Shown in pieces: positions 17,220 through 26,900 of a stretch of DNA of 64,000 bases; positions within the stretch are counted from its first letter, which is position 1; the number at the start of each line of letters is the position of its first letter. The DNA lies in NCBI RefSeq assembly GCF_007828865.1, contig NZ_VIVK01000001.1:4774001-4838000 (forward strand). Direction: 5' to 3'. The translations under genes and the position numbers were made by a program. Origin of the DNA: Kribbella amoyensis. GTDB lineage: Bacteria; Actinomycetota; Actinomycetes; Propionibacteriales; Kribbellaceae. The notes below the pieces were generated by a model. The model saw only the letters and a list, made by a program, of their open reading frames with translations, was not told the DNA's origin and searched no databases.

Positions 17220-18081
17220 TGGCCTTCGCTCCCTTGGCCTTGACGCCCTTGGCGCCGATCCACACGGCCATGCAGACCAGCAGGCCGATACCGACCAGCC
17301 AGCCCCACAGCCCTTCGGATACCGGGCCGAGCCGGCCGAGGCCGAAGCCGCCCGGGTCCTTCTGCTCCTGCAGTGCGTTCAGGTACGCGATGATGTCGCG
17401 CTTGTCCTCCGGCTGCAGCACCTGGTCGGAGAAGACCGGCATCTGCTGCGGACCGGTGAGCATCGCCTCGTAGATGTGCTTGGGGTCGACCCCCATCAGC
17501 GACGGCGCGTACCGACCGTTGGGCAGGGCGCCGCCCTTGCCGGCGAAGTTGTGGCAGGCCGTGCAGTTCGTCCGGAACAGCTCGCCACCGCGGGTGACCT
17601 GCTCGTCGGTGGCCTTGCTGATGTCGTACGACTCCTCCGCGGGGACCGCCGGGCCCGGCGACAGCGACGCGACGTACGCGGCCAGGGCCTCGATCTCCTC
17701 CGGCGTGTAGGCCGGGGTCTTCCGCGGGATCTGGGCGCCCGGCTGCATCGCGGGCATCCGGCCGGTCCCGACCTGGAAGTCGACGGCGGCCGCGCCGACA
17801 CCGATCAGGGACGGCCCGGCCAGGTCGCCCTCGCCGTTGTTGCCGCCCTCGGCGTTCAGGCCGTGGCAGCTGGCGCAGCCGACCGCGAAGAGCTTCTTGC
17901 CCTCCTCGATCTGCTGGGACTGGGCCGAGTTGTCCGCGACCGCGTTGTCAGGGGCGAAGGCGGCGTACGCCGAACCCACTGCCAGGAGGCCGAACAGGAG
18001 CACGACGAGGCCGGCGGACCGGTGCCGTCGCCGCGCGGAGAGGAAGCGCGCCGGTGACAAGGAAAGTCTCTTCTCACTCAT
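17212..18081 (-). CDS. qcrC: Diheme cytochrome c subunit of the bcc complex
   Basis: A 289-aa protein with two heme c sites, CASCH (residues 69-73) and CTACH (173-177). It has an N-terminal membrane segment (about 22-42) and a C-terminal anchor (WGWLVGIGLLVCMAVWIGAK). Actinobacteria without soluble cytochrome c use this protein to pass electrons from QcrA straight to CtaC. Its ATG overlaps the ctaE stop by 4 bp. Confidence 0.96.
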   Translation of the reverse strand: MSEKRLSLSPARFLSARRRHRSAGLVVLLFGLLAVGSAYAAFAPDNAVADNSAQSQQIEEGKKLFAVGCASCHGLNAEGGNNGEGDLAGPSLIGVGAAAVDFQVGTGRMPAMQPGAQIPRKTPAYTPEEIEALAAYVASLSPGPAVPAEESYDISKATDEQVTRGGELFRTNCTACHNFAGKGGALPNGRYAPSLMGVDPKHIYEAMLTGPQQMPVFSDQVLQPEDKRDIIAYLNALQEQKDPGGFGLGRLGPVSEGLWGWLVGIGLLVCMAVWIGAKGVKAKGAKASE

Positions 18082-18740
18082 TTGAGCAGGTAGATGGTCG
18101 CGAACAGGGCGATCCAGACCACGTCGACGAAGTGCCAGTAGTACGACACGACGATCGCCGAGACGGCCTGTTCGTGGGTGAACTTACGGGCCATGTACGT
18201 CCTCGCGAGGACGTAGATGAAAGCGATGAGACCGCCGGTCACGTGCAGACCGTGGAACCCGGTGGTCAGGTAGAACACCGATCCGTACGGCGAGGACGAG
18301 ATCGTCATCCCCTCGTGGACCAGGGTGGCGTACTCCGTGACCTGACCGGCGATGAAGACCGCGCCCATCAGGTACGTGAGGATGAACCACTCACGCATGC
18401 CCCAGGCACGGATGTTCAGCAGCGAGCCGGTCCGGCCCACCTTGCCGTGCTCGGCGGCGAACACGCCCGCCTGGCAGGTGAACGACGACGCGACCAGGAT
18501 GAACGTGTTCACCGAGGCGAACGGGATGTTCAGCATCTCCGTCGACGTGTGCCAGAGGGTGTCCGCGCCAGGAGCCGCGGCGGCGGTCGTCACCGACCGG
18601 ATCGTGAAGTAGGCCGCGAACAGCGCGGCGAAGAACATCAGTTCGCTCGAGAGCCAGACGATCGTGCCGACACTGACCATGCTGGGACGGTCGTGATGTC
18701 CGTGCTCACGGGACGCTGGGAGTGCGGTTGCAGTGGCCAC
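18078..18740 (-). CDS. ctaE: Cytochrome c oxidase subunit III
   Basis: A 220-aa membrane protein from the GTG at 18740 (VATATALPAS). A good -10 hexamer sits 6 bp upstream, implying a leaderless mRNA. It contains SVGTIVWLSSELMFFAALFA and FHGLHVTGGLIAF, conserved helices of heme-copper oxidase subunit III. It is the first gene of the ctaE-qcrC-qcrA-qcrB operon, whose members overlap or nearly abut. Confidence 0.95.
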   Translation of the reverse strand: MATATALPASREHGHHDRPSMVSVGTIVWLSSELMFFAALFAAYFTIRSVTTAAAAPGADTLWHTSTEMLNIPFASVNTFILVASSFTCQAGVFAAEHGKVGRTGSLLNIRAWGMREWFILTYLMGAVFIAGQVTEYATLVHEGMTISSSPYGSVFYLTTGFHGLHVTGGLIAFIYVLARTYMARKFTHEQAVSAIVVSYYWHFVDVVWIALFATIYLLK

Positions 18741-18746
18741 GCGGTC

Positions 18747-18752
18747 ATTATG
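18747..18752 (-). promoter_or_regulatory. Likely -10 element for ctaE-qcrCAB
   Basis: On the minus strand CATAAT is separated by 6 bp from the ctaE GTG, the geometry of an actinobacterial leaderless transcript. No convincing -35 is seen. Confidence 0.45.
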
Positions 18753-18856
18753 TCTGTCGAGGTATCTGACGGCACGCCCACCCCCATGCATGTCGGCGAC
18801 TTCACCTTTCCGATACCAGCCGCCGCACGCCGTTCGGTCCTGACTACTGTTGAAGG

Positions 18857-19774
18857 GTGCTTCCCCTCCACGCCGAGCCAGGCGACCAGATCGAGCCGTT
18901 CACCGCGCTGCGGTTGCTGACGGCGTGGACGTTCGAGCCGGTGTTACTGGCAGTGATCATCCTCACCGGTGCGGTGTACCTGTACGGCGTCCACCGGCTC
19001 CGCGCCCGCGGTGATTCGTGGTCCCGGGCCAGGACTTTCTCGTTCGTCGGAGTGGGTCTCGGCAGTGCAGTGATCGCGACCCAGTCCGCGCTGGGGACGT
19101 ACGACACGGTGCTGCTCAGCGTGCACATGGCGCAGCACATGATCCTGTCGATGCTCACGCCGCTGGCGATGGCGCTCGGCGCCCCGGTGACCCTTGCCCT
19201 GCGCACGCTTCCACAGAAGCCGCGCGGCTGGTTGCTCTCCGTGTTGCACTCGCGGTTCGCGAAGGTGCTGTGCTTCCCGCTGGTGGGCTTCGCGTTCTTC
19301 GTCCTCAGCCCGTGGGCGCTGTACTTCAGCAACTGGTACGACGCGACCCTGCAGTCCACCCTGCTGCACGACCTGCTCCACGTGCACTTCATCGCGGTCG
19401 GCGCGCTGTTCTTCTGGCCGCTGGTCGGCCTGGACCCGGTCCCGGGCCGGGTGATCTACCCGTTCCGGCTGCTGCTGATCTTCCTGTCGTTGCCGTTCCA
19501 CGCCTTCCTGGGCATCACGATCATGAGCGCGACCACGCTGATCGCCGAGGACTGGTACACCAGCTTCGGCCGCGCCTGGCCGCCGTCGCCGCTGCGCGAC
19601 CAGTACATCGCGGGTGGGCTGCTGTGGGGGACGGGTGACATCGTCGGCATCCTGTTCTTCGGCGTGCTGTTCGTCCAATGGGTGAAGCAGTCGCAGCGGG
19701 AGGCCAGGCGTGAGGACCGCCGGCTGGACCGGTTGGAGGAACAGGCGCGCAAGGCGGACCAGGCGCCCCGGTAG
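18857..19774 (+). CDS. CtaG-like cytochrome c oxidase assembly membrane protein
   Basis: A 305-aa protein with about seven hydrophobic helices, starting GTG at 18857. Conserved segments include HMAQHMILSMLTPLAMALGAP and DLLHVHFIAVGALFFWPLVG, matching the Caa3-CtaG family thought to help copper or oxidase assembly at the membrane. The C-terminus is a charged cytoplasmic tail (REARREDRRLDRLEEQARK). It is divergent from ctaE, which fits an assembly role for the aa3 oxidase. Confidence 0.87.
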   Translation: MLPLHAEPGDQIEPFTALRLLTAWTFEPVLLAVIILTGAVYLYGVHRLRARGDSWSRARTFSFVGVGLGSAVIATQSALGTYDTVLLSVHMAQHMILSMLTPLAMALGAPVTLALRTLPQKPRGWLLSVLHSRFAKVLCFPLVGFAFFVLSPWALYFSNWYDATLQSTLLHDLLHVHFIAVGALFFWPLVGLDPVPGRVIYPFRLLLIFLSLPFHAFLGITIMSATTLIAEDWYTSFGRAWPPSPLRDQYIAGGLLWGTGDIVGILFFGVLFVQWVKQSQREARREDRRLDRLEEQARKADQAPR

Positions 19775-19821
19775 CATTCGCGGTGTCCACTCGTCACAGA
19801 CACACAGCTTGGGATGGATCG

Positions 19822-20241
19822 ATGAGTTCAGAGCGTCCGCTGAAGGTCCTGGTCTACAGCGACGACCGTACGACCCGGGAGTCCGTCCGGCTGGCCCTGG
19901 GCAAGCGCCCGGGGGCCGACCTGCCCGAGCTCGAGTACTTCGAGTGCGCGACCGAGCCGGCCGTGATCAAGACCATGGACAAGGGCGGGATCGACCTGGC
20001 CATCCTGGACGGCGAGGCGGTACCGGCCGGTGGGATGGGGATCGCGCGGCAGCTGAAGGACGAGATCTTCCAGTGCCCGCCGGTGCTGGTGCTCACGGGC
20101 CGGCCGCAGGACGCCTGGCTGGCGACCTGGTCGCGCGCCGAGGCCGCGGTCTCGCACCCGATCGACCCGATCCGGCTGGCCGAGGTGACCGCCGACCTGC
20201 TCCGGCAGCGGGTCACCGCGCGCGCCGCGATCAGCTCCTGA
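19822..20241 (+). CDS. Receiver-like (CheY-fold) protein, degenerate
   Basis: A 139-aa protein from the ATG at 19822, with GGGATGG upstream. The fold reads as a receiver domain: acidic pair in VLVYSDDRTTRES, a candidate phospho-acceptor Asp in IDLAILDGEA, and the Thr in PPVLVLTGRPQ. The conserved Lys of the final loop is replaced by His (AVSHPIDP), so phosphorylation-dependent switching may be lost. There is no output domain and no histidine kinase nearby. The gene sits between the CtaG-like gene and trpD. Role unknown. Confidence 0.75.
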   Translation: MSSERPLKVLVYSDDRTTRESVRLALGKRPGADLPELEYFECATEPAVIKTMDKGGIDLAILDGEAVPAGGMGIARQLKDEIFQCPPVLVLTGRPQDAWLATWSRAEAAVSHPIDPIRLAEVTADLLRQRVTARAAISS

Positions 20242-20251
20242 TCCGCCGGCC

Positions 20252-21310
20252 ATGACTGCCGCCGCCGCCCAGAGCTGGCCGCAGGTCCTCGGCCCGCTGC
20301 TCCGGCATCAGGACCTGGACGCCGCCGCGACCGCCTGGGCGATGGAACAGATCCTCTCCGGCGCGGCCTCACCGGCCCAGCTGGCCGGGTTCGTCATCGC
20401 CCTGCGGTCCAAGGGCGAGACGGTCACCGAGGTCGAGGGCCTGGTCACGACCATGCGGGACTTCGCCACCCGGATCACGGTGCCCGGCCGGACGCTCGAC
20501 GTGGTCGGGACCGGAGGTGACCAAGCCCACACTGTGAACATCTCCACCATGTCGGCGATCGTCGCGGCCGGCGCCGGCGCGAAGATCCTCAAGCACGGCA
20601 ACCGGGCCGCGTCCTCGGCGTGCGGTGCCGCGGACGTCCTGGAGGAGCTCGGGATCCCGCTCGACCTCACGGCGGCTCAGGTGGCCGCGGTGGGGGAGAA
20701 GGCCGGGATCACGTTCTGCTTCGCGCCCGCGTTCCACCCGGCGCTCCGGCACGCCGCCGTACCCCGGCGCGAGCTGGGCGTACCGACGACCTTCAACTTC
20801 CTCGGCCCGCTGGCGAATCCGGGCAACCCGTCGGCCCAGGCGGTCGGCGTCGGGGACGGCCGGATCGCGGGGCTGATGGCCGGCGTGCTGGCCCGGCGCG
20901 GGATCGACGCGCTGGTGTTCCACGGTGACGACGGCCTCGACGAGCTCACCACGATGACGACCTCCCAGGTGTGGTCGATCGCGGGCGGCGAGGTCGACGG
21001 CCCGGTGACACTGGACCCCCGCGATCTCGGGATCGAGCCGGTGCCTGCTGGTTCGCTGAAGGGTGCCGACGCGCCGTACAACGCGAAGGTCGTGCGCGCC
21101 CTGCTCGACGGCGAGACCGGCCCGGTCCGCGATGTGGTCCTGCTCAACGCGGGTGCGGCCCTGGCGGCGTACGACGCGTCGACCGGGAGCGTGGTCACGC
21201 GGATCCGCGCCGGGATGGACAAGGCGGCCGAGGCGATCGACTCCGGCGCGGCCAAGGACGTCCTGGATCGGTGGGTCACGGCCTGCGCCGAGGTGAAGAA
21301 CCCGGGCTGA
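20252..21310 (+). CDS. trpD: Anthranilate phosphoribosyltransferase
   Basis: A 352-aa enzyme that joins anthranilate to PRPP, the second step of the tryptophan branch. Signatures include the PRPP-binding VVGTGGDQAHTVNIST (glycine-rich loop), KHGNRAASSACGAADVLEELG (split) and LGPLANPGNP. It lies 10 bp after the receiver-like gene and is followed by a strong terminator. No other trp genes are in the window, the usual situation for trpD next to the ctaE-qcr locus in actinobacteria. Confidence 0.96.
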   Translation: MTAAAAQSWPQVLGPLLRHQDLDAAATAWAMEQILSGAASPAQLAGFVIALRSKGETVTEVEGLVTTMRDFATRITVPGRTLDVVGTGGDQAHTVNISTMSAIVAAGAGAKILKHGNRAASSACGAADVLEELGIPLDLTAAQVAAVGEKAGITFCFAPAFHPALRHAAVPRRELGVPTTFNFLGPLANPGNPSAQAVGVGDGRIAGLMAGVLARRGIDALVFHGDDGLDELTTMTTSQVWSIAGGEVDGPVTLDPRDLGIEPVPAGSLKGADAPYNAKVVRALLDGETGPVRDVVLLNAGAALAAYDASTGSVVTRIRAGMDKAAEAIDSGAAKDVLDRWVTACAEVKNPG

Positions 21311-21326
21311 CGTCTCTTGGGCAAGG

Positions 21327-21362
21327 AAGCGGCCCCCGAGAGGATCTCCTCGGGGGCCGCTT
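21327..21362 (+). terminator. Terminator after trpD
   Basis: A 14-bp stem AAGCGGCCCCCGAG / CTCGGGGGCCGCTT with an 8-nt loop and T-rich trailer. It may also serve the convergent membrane-protein gene. Confidence 0.85.
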
Positions 21363-21402
21363 CGTTCGTTCTTGCTTGGTCGGCTTGGTCGGCTTGGTCG
21401 GG

Positions 21403-23910
21403 TCAGTTGGCGAACTGGATCTGGGAGACCTTGGTGCGCCAGACCGGCAGCCACTGCGGCGTGGAGCCGGCGATGTCGGCGATCGCCACGTCGGCGGTGC
21501 CGTCACCGCGGTCGATCACGGCGACCATGACGGTGGAGAACGTCTCCTTCAGCATCGGCTGCTTGACCTCGACCTTGACGGTCAGCTCGTGGCCGCGGTG
21601 CCCCTGGACGGTGATCGGCCGGTGCGTCGCCTTGCCGAGCAGCTTCACCTTGTCGTCGTACAGCCGCACGATCGCGTTGCTCGCCGCCTGGATGGTCGCC
21701 TCCCGGAGCCCGGCCGGCGTGTTCGTGTACGGGATCTTCTTGTTCAGCCCGCCGAACGCGACGTAGTTGCCCCAACTGGCCTTCTTGCCGTCGTACTTCT
21801 CGTGCACGGTCAGCCAGGTCGCGGCGCCACCGTACAGACCGGTGTTCTCGCCGTAGTCGCCCCAGGCCGAACCCATCAGCGGCATCGAGTCGTTGTTCGA
21901 GGCAAGAATCTTGCTGCCGACCACCTTGCCGGTCGGCGGCGGCGTCGGCGTCGGCTTCACCGAAGGGCTGATCGTCTCCAACGGCGACCCCTTCGCCGCC
22001 GGCAGGTCCACCGGCGTGACGGCGTCGGCCTTGCTCCAGATCCAGTTGACCGACAGCACGGTGGTCAGGACCGCGACCACGACGAGTGCCAGCGCGCCGA
22101 CCAACCGCGCCCGGTTCCCACCGTCGGGATCGGCCGGACCCTTCGGCCGCCGAGTCTGCCCGTACTCCTGCGCAACCCACTCACCCGCACCAGCCCGCGC
22201 AGAACCCTGCTCCCCACCGGGCCCATACCCACCCGGGCCGTACGCACCAGGCCCGTACCCGCCTTGGTCGTTACCACCAGGCCCGTACCCGCCTTGGTCG
22301 TTACCGCCAGGACCGTATCCGCGTTGGTCGTGGCCGCCAGGACCGTATCCGCCTTGGGCGGGTCCGCCGGGGCCGTATCCGCCTTGGGCGGGTCCGCCGC
22401 TCTGTGCGCTCGTGCCGTACCCACTCTGGTCACGGTCGCCGGGTCCGTGTCCGCCTTGGCCGTACCCGCCTTGCGCAGGTCCGCCCTGACCGCCGGCGTA
22501 CTGAGGACGACCCGGCGCTTGCCCGTGCTGGGGACCGCTCTGCTGCGCTTGCCCGTACGGCGAACCACCCTGCGGCGGCAGTCCCTGCGGAGCTCCACCC
22601 TGCGGCGCCTGGCCGTACTGGTACCCGCCCTGCGAGAACTGCCCATGCTGCGACCCACTCTGCGGCATCTGCCCGTATTGCGGGCTGGTGCCGACACCTG
22701 GTTGGCCGGGCTGCGGTTGTTGGGCCGACGGGCGCTGGGCCGGGTTGCCTGGGGACTGCTGGCCGGACCACTGGTTCGATGCCTGCGGACCGGTGCTTTG
22801 CTGCGGTCGTCCGCCGCCCGTCGGGTGCTGGCCCGCGCCGAACGGCTGACCGACCGGAGACTGGCCCGGACCATCTTGCGACGGCTGACCGGGGAACTGC
22901 GGTTGGTTGCCTTCAGCCCGCTGCGGGTTCTGGCTCGAGTGCTGCGGGTTCAGCCGCTGCTGGTCGCCGCCGCGCTGGTCGCCCGAACGTGGGGGTTGGC
23001 CGGCCGAGTGCTGAGGCTGATTGCTGCTCGTTGGCTGCTGATCAGACGCCTGCAGTCCACCGAGGCTCTGTCCGCCGAGGGCCGGTCCGCCGAGGTTCGG
23101 CTGGGTGGACGGAGCTGCGGCGTGCTGCCCGGCTGCGCGCGGGGGCTGCTGCGGCTGGTTGGGCGGGACCGGGGGCTGGCCGTACGGGGTCGCCTGGGTG
23201 CCGCCGGTCGCCGGGCCGCGGTACTCCTGCTGCTGGGCCCACTGGTCCGGCTGCTGTGCGCGCTGCGGCTCGGGCCGGCGAGGCTGCTGCGCTGGGAAAG
23301 GCGGTTGCGCCACACCAGGCTGCTGCGCCGGGGACGGTTGCGCCACACCAGGCTGCTGCGCGTGGGACGGCTGCTGCGGCTGGGCGGGGCGATCGCCGTA
23401 CGCCTGGGCCTGCGGTTCGGTGCGGGGGCGCGGGGGAGGCGGCGGTGGGGGAGCGGGTGCCGAGAACTCGCCCAGCAACGGATCCGACAACGCGTCTCCA
23501 ACCGGCGGCTCGACGGACCGCTTGTCCTCCGACCGCGGCGGCGCGAACGCCGGCTCCGGCGGCCGCGTCCCACCCGACAACGCATCCCCACCCGAAGAAT
23601 CACCCGACAACGCACCACCCGACTGAGTCCCACCCGACAACGCATCACCAGAGTGCGATCCACCGGGCAGCGACCCACCGGACAGCGACCCACCGGACAG
23701 CGGGTCGGTGGAACGGGGGTGCTCCGGGGGTGAGCTGATCGGGTGGGAGGTGCCTGAGAGGGAGTCGCCTGGGTGGGGGCCGGACAGGGGGTCGGGGCGG
23801 TTGGGGTCGTTGGGCATGGGGGCTCCCGGCTGTGGGGCGTTGCTGGGGGGTGGGGTCTGGTCGGCTGGTCGGGTGGGGTGGAACGGGGGTGGATTCTCCT
23901 TGTCAGCCAA
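21403..23910 (-). CDS. Large Pro/Gln/Gly-rich single-pass membrane protein, paralog of its upstream neighbour
   Basis: Up to 835 aa from a TTG at 23910 that overlaps the upstream stop by 8 bp; an ATG about 30 codons on is possible. The first 590 residues are low-complexity (Pro, Gln, Ser, Gly) with GDALSGG-type and GGYGPGG repeats. A single membrane helix (about 600-626, LVGALALVVVAVLTTVLSVNWIW) precedes an extracellular domain of about 190 aa. That domain aligns by eye with the C-terminal domain of the next gene (NGWYY/TVNN-like and AVIDRGDGTADVAIADI versus AVFDLGDGTAVAYISDI). No known family was recognised. The layout suggests a disordered cytoplasmic scaffold with a folded outer domain. 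Confidence 0.75.
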   Translation of the reverse strand: MADKENPPPFHPTRPADQTPPPSNAPQPGAPMPNDPNRPDPLSGPHPGDSLSGTSHPISSPPEHPRSTDPLSGGSLSGGSLPGGSHSGDALSGGTQSGGALSGDSSGGDALSGGTRPPEPAFAPPRSEDKRSVEPPVGDALSDPLLGEFSAPAPPPPPPPRPRTEPQAQAYGDRPAQPQQPSHAQQPGVAQPSPAQQPGVAQPPFPAQQPRRPEPQRAQQPDQWAQQQEYRGPATGGTQATPYGQPPVPPNQPQQPPRAAGQHAAAPSTQPNLGGPALGGQSLGGLQASDQQPTSSNQPQHSAGQPPRSGDQRGGDQQRLNPQHSSQNPQRAEGNQPQFPGQPSQDGPGQSPVGQPFGAGQHPTGGGRPQQSTGPQASNQWSGQQSPGNPAQRPSAQQPQPGQPGVGTSPQYGQMPQSGSQHGQFSQGGYQYGQAPQGGAPQGLPPQGGSPYGQAQQSGPQHGQAPGRPQYAGGQGGPAQGGYGQGGHGPGDRDQSGYGTSAQSGGPAQGGYGPGGPAQGGYGPGGHDQRGYGPGGNDQGGYGPGGNDQGGYGPGAYGPGGYGPGGEQGSARAGAGEWVAQEYGQTRRPKGPADPDGGNRARLVGALALVVVAVLTTVLSVNWIWSKADAVTPVDLPAAKGSPLETISPSVKPTPTPPPTGKVVGSKILASNNDSMPLMGSAWGDYGENTGLYGGAATWLTVHEKYDGKKASWGNYVAFGGLNKKIPYTNTPAGLREATIQAASNAIVRLYDDKVKLLGKATHRPITVQGHRGHELTVKVEVKQPMLKETFSTVMVAVIDRGDGTADVAIADIAGSTPQWLPVWRTKVSQIQFAN
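22250..22405 (-). repeat. In-frame 30-bp tandem repeat coding GGYGPGG units
   Basis: About five 30-bp units encode variants of DQGGYGPGGN. The nucleotide copies are nearly identical, so copy number is prone to change by slippage. Confidence 0.8.
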
Positions 23911-26900
23911 CGGTGATCCCCTGGAAGACTTTGGCTTCGGCCGCTACCAGGTCGGGCCGGTTCGTCGGGATGTCGCTGATGTACGCGACCGCCGTCCCGT
24001 CACCCAGATCGAACACGGCGACGGTCAGCGTCAGGGTGCGCGTGGTCACCTTGGCGTTGTTCACGGTGACGGCTTCCTGGTAGTACCAGCCGTTCTTCCC
24101 GGAGCGCTTCGCCGCCGCGTTGCGCAGCTGCTTGAAGGTCACCGGGATCTTGCCGTACATCGCGCCGTGCAGTTGATAGATGAGCTCCGACGCGGTCGCC
24201 TGCGGGTCGCCGTTGAACAGCACCGACGTCCCGAGCGAGCCGACGAAGATGTCGGCGTACCAGTCGTTCTTGCCGTCGAAGTTCTCCTGCAGCAGGACGT
24301 ACTGGCCGCTGGAGTTCTGCAGTTGCGGGACGAGGCGCTTGCGGTCCGACCACGGTGGGCCGACCCGCGGGAACGAGATCGCGTCCGAGGCGATCCGGTT
24401 GCCCTCGTGCAGCTTGGGGTTCTTCGACTGGCCGGGCGGCTGGGTGTTCTGGCTGCCCGGTGAGGTCGGCTGGCTGCTCGGCGACGTACTCGTCGACGGC
24501 GAACCGGTCGGCTGCTGCGTCGGCTGACCGGTCGGCGAGGGGTCGCCACCGGTCGTCTTGTCGTCGCCGCGGTTGACGAAGAAGAACACGCCCGCGACGG
24601 CGATCAGGACCAGCGCGACCGCGCCCGCGATGGCGATCATCGCCTTCGGCGGACCGCCGCCCTTCCCGTCGTCCGGCTTCTGCCGCTTCCCGCCGAGCTG
24701 TGGCGGACCGCCCTGCCACTGACTGCCGCCTTCACCGCCACCGCCCCACGGGCCGCCTCCGCCGGAGCCGCCGCCGTGCTGGGTGCTCTGCTGCCCGCCC
24801 GACTGCCAGGAACCAGCCGCTGTCCCACCGGACTGCCATTGGTTGCCGGAGGCATCTCCGCCCTGGTTCGGAGCGGTGGCCCAAGGGTTCTCGGTCGTGT
24901 GCGCGGTGGTGTTCCACTGGTTGCTACCGGTCTGCGACTGGTCCGTGCCGGCTCCGCCGCCGGTCTGCTGCCATCCGTTGCCGTCGGCACCGTGCGCCTG
25001 CTCGACCTCCCACTGCTTGTCCGGCTCCCACTGGTTCCCGACCGGCTGGTTGGTACCGGTCTGGGACTGGTTGCCGTCGGCCTGGTCTCCGGAAGCCTGC
25101 CACTGGTTCGACGTACTACCGTCCGCCGGCTGGTTCGCGTCCGTACCCCACTGGTCGCTGCTGGACTGTCCCTGCGCGCCGTCGGCGGGTTGGGCGGACC
25201 ACTGGTTGGAGGGCGCTTGCTGGTTGCTGGATCCCCAGCCGTCGCCGGCTTGCGAGTTGTCAGCTTGCGGATCGCCTTGACCGCTGCTCACGCCCCAGCC
25301 GCTGCTGGTCTGGGCGTGGTCTGCCTGCTGGTCGGTACCGCTCATGCCCCAGCCGCCGGACTGCGCGCCGTCGGCCTGCGAGCTGTCCTGACCGGTCGGC
25401 GTGCTGCTGACGCCCCAGCCGCTGGTGGGTTGGGAGCCGTCGGCGGATCCACCTTGGTTGGCGGGCTCGCCGCTCACACCCCAGCCGCTGTTGGGCGTCG
25501 GGGACTGCGTTTGACCGCCCTGCTGGTTGTCGAAGCCCCAGCCGTTGTTGGTGGATGAGGCGTCGCCTTGTCCGGCGGTCTGGTCGCTGACGCCCCATCC
25601 GCTGCTGGTGGACTGCGAATCCGGCTGACCGCCCTGCTGGTCGCTGATGCCCCATCCGCTGTTGGTCGTCTGGGACTCCGGCTGACCGCCCTGCTGATTG
25701 TCGACGCCCCAGCCGCTGTTGGTGGTCTGGGGTTCCGTCTGGCCGGTCTGCTGGTTGCTGCCCCAGCTGTTGTTGTCCGGCTGGTCGGGGGTGTCGACGC
25801 CCCAGCCGCTGTTCTGGTCGGTGCCCCAGCCGTCGTTGCCGGAATCCTGTCCGTCGACGCCCCAGTCGTTGCTCGCGGCCCGACCGCCGCCGACGCCCCA
25901 GCCGTTGTCCTCGGACTGGGCGTTGTCGACACCCCATCCGCCGTTCGTGGGCTGTGCTGGCTCCATGCCCCAGCCGCTGTTGCCGGACTGGCTCTGCTCG
26001 GCTGGCGATCCACCGGAACTCGCCGGGGAACTGTTGGCGACCGTGTCGCCGGTCTGCGGGTCGGCGGAGGTCCAGTGCCCGCCGGTGTCCTGATTGTCGG
26101 GGAGCGGGATCTGCTGCGTGGGCTCGTCCTGACCACCCTGCTGCCCCTGCGCGGCCCCCTCAGCCGCCCACCCACCAGTACCCGTCGCCTGCGAACCCGC
26201 CGCACCGGTCGCCGGCGAGCCACTACCGCCCGCACCCTGCGAACCGGCACCTTGCGTACCGGCGTTGGGTGAGCCCGTTCCCGCGGAGCCTGCCTGCGAG
26301 CCCGTGCCCGCCGCGCCCGCTCCTTGCGAGCCGGCATCCGACGAACCCGCTCCCGTCGCGCCCGCTGCTTGTGCACCCGCGCCTTGCGAGCCGGCGTCGG
26401 CTGAACCGGTCCCTGTCGCGCCCGCCGTTTGTGAGCCCGCATCCTGCGAACCAGCGTCGGGTGAGCCCGGTCCCGCGGTGCTCGCCTGCGGTTCCGTACC
26501 CGTTGCGCCTGCTGCCTGTACGCCTTCCGAACCGGAGTCGGACGAGCCCGCCCCCGCGGCATCCACCGGCGAATTCGTACCCGCTGCGCCCGTGGCCTGC
26601 GGGTCCGTCGTCGGGTCGGTGGCGAGGGTCAGGGTGCGGTTGAACTCGGGTGTTTGGTCGGTCGGCTGGGTGGGGGTCGGGGATTCGGTGGAGGGGTCGG
26701 CGGCCGGCTTCTGCGTCCAGTGGCTGCCGCCGGTGGGGGTTCCCTGAGCTTGGGTCCAGGTGGCCTTGGCTCGGTCGGCCGCGCTGCTCTTCGGGGTCGA
26801 CGGGTCGGGCTCGGGCGTCGGCTGGTTGGTGCTGCCCGCCGCAGGGGCGCCTCCGTCGGCGGTCCACCCTGCCGCGGCGGCGCCGACCTGGCCCCAGCCC

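Noticed and set aside
20971..23738. Long plus-strand open frames across trpD and the membrane-protein genes
   Set aside because: Low-complexity translations that mirror Pro/Gln repeats of the minus-strand genes; no ribosome-binding site or family match.
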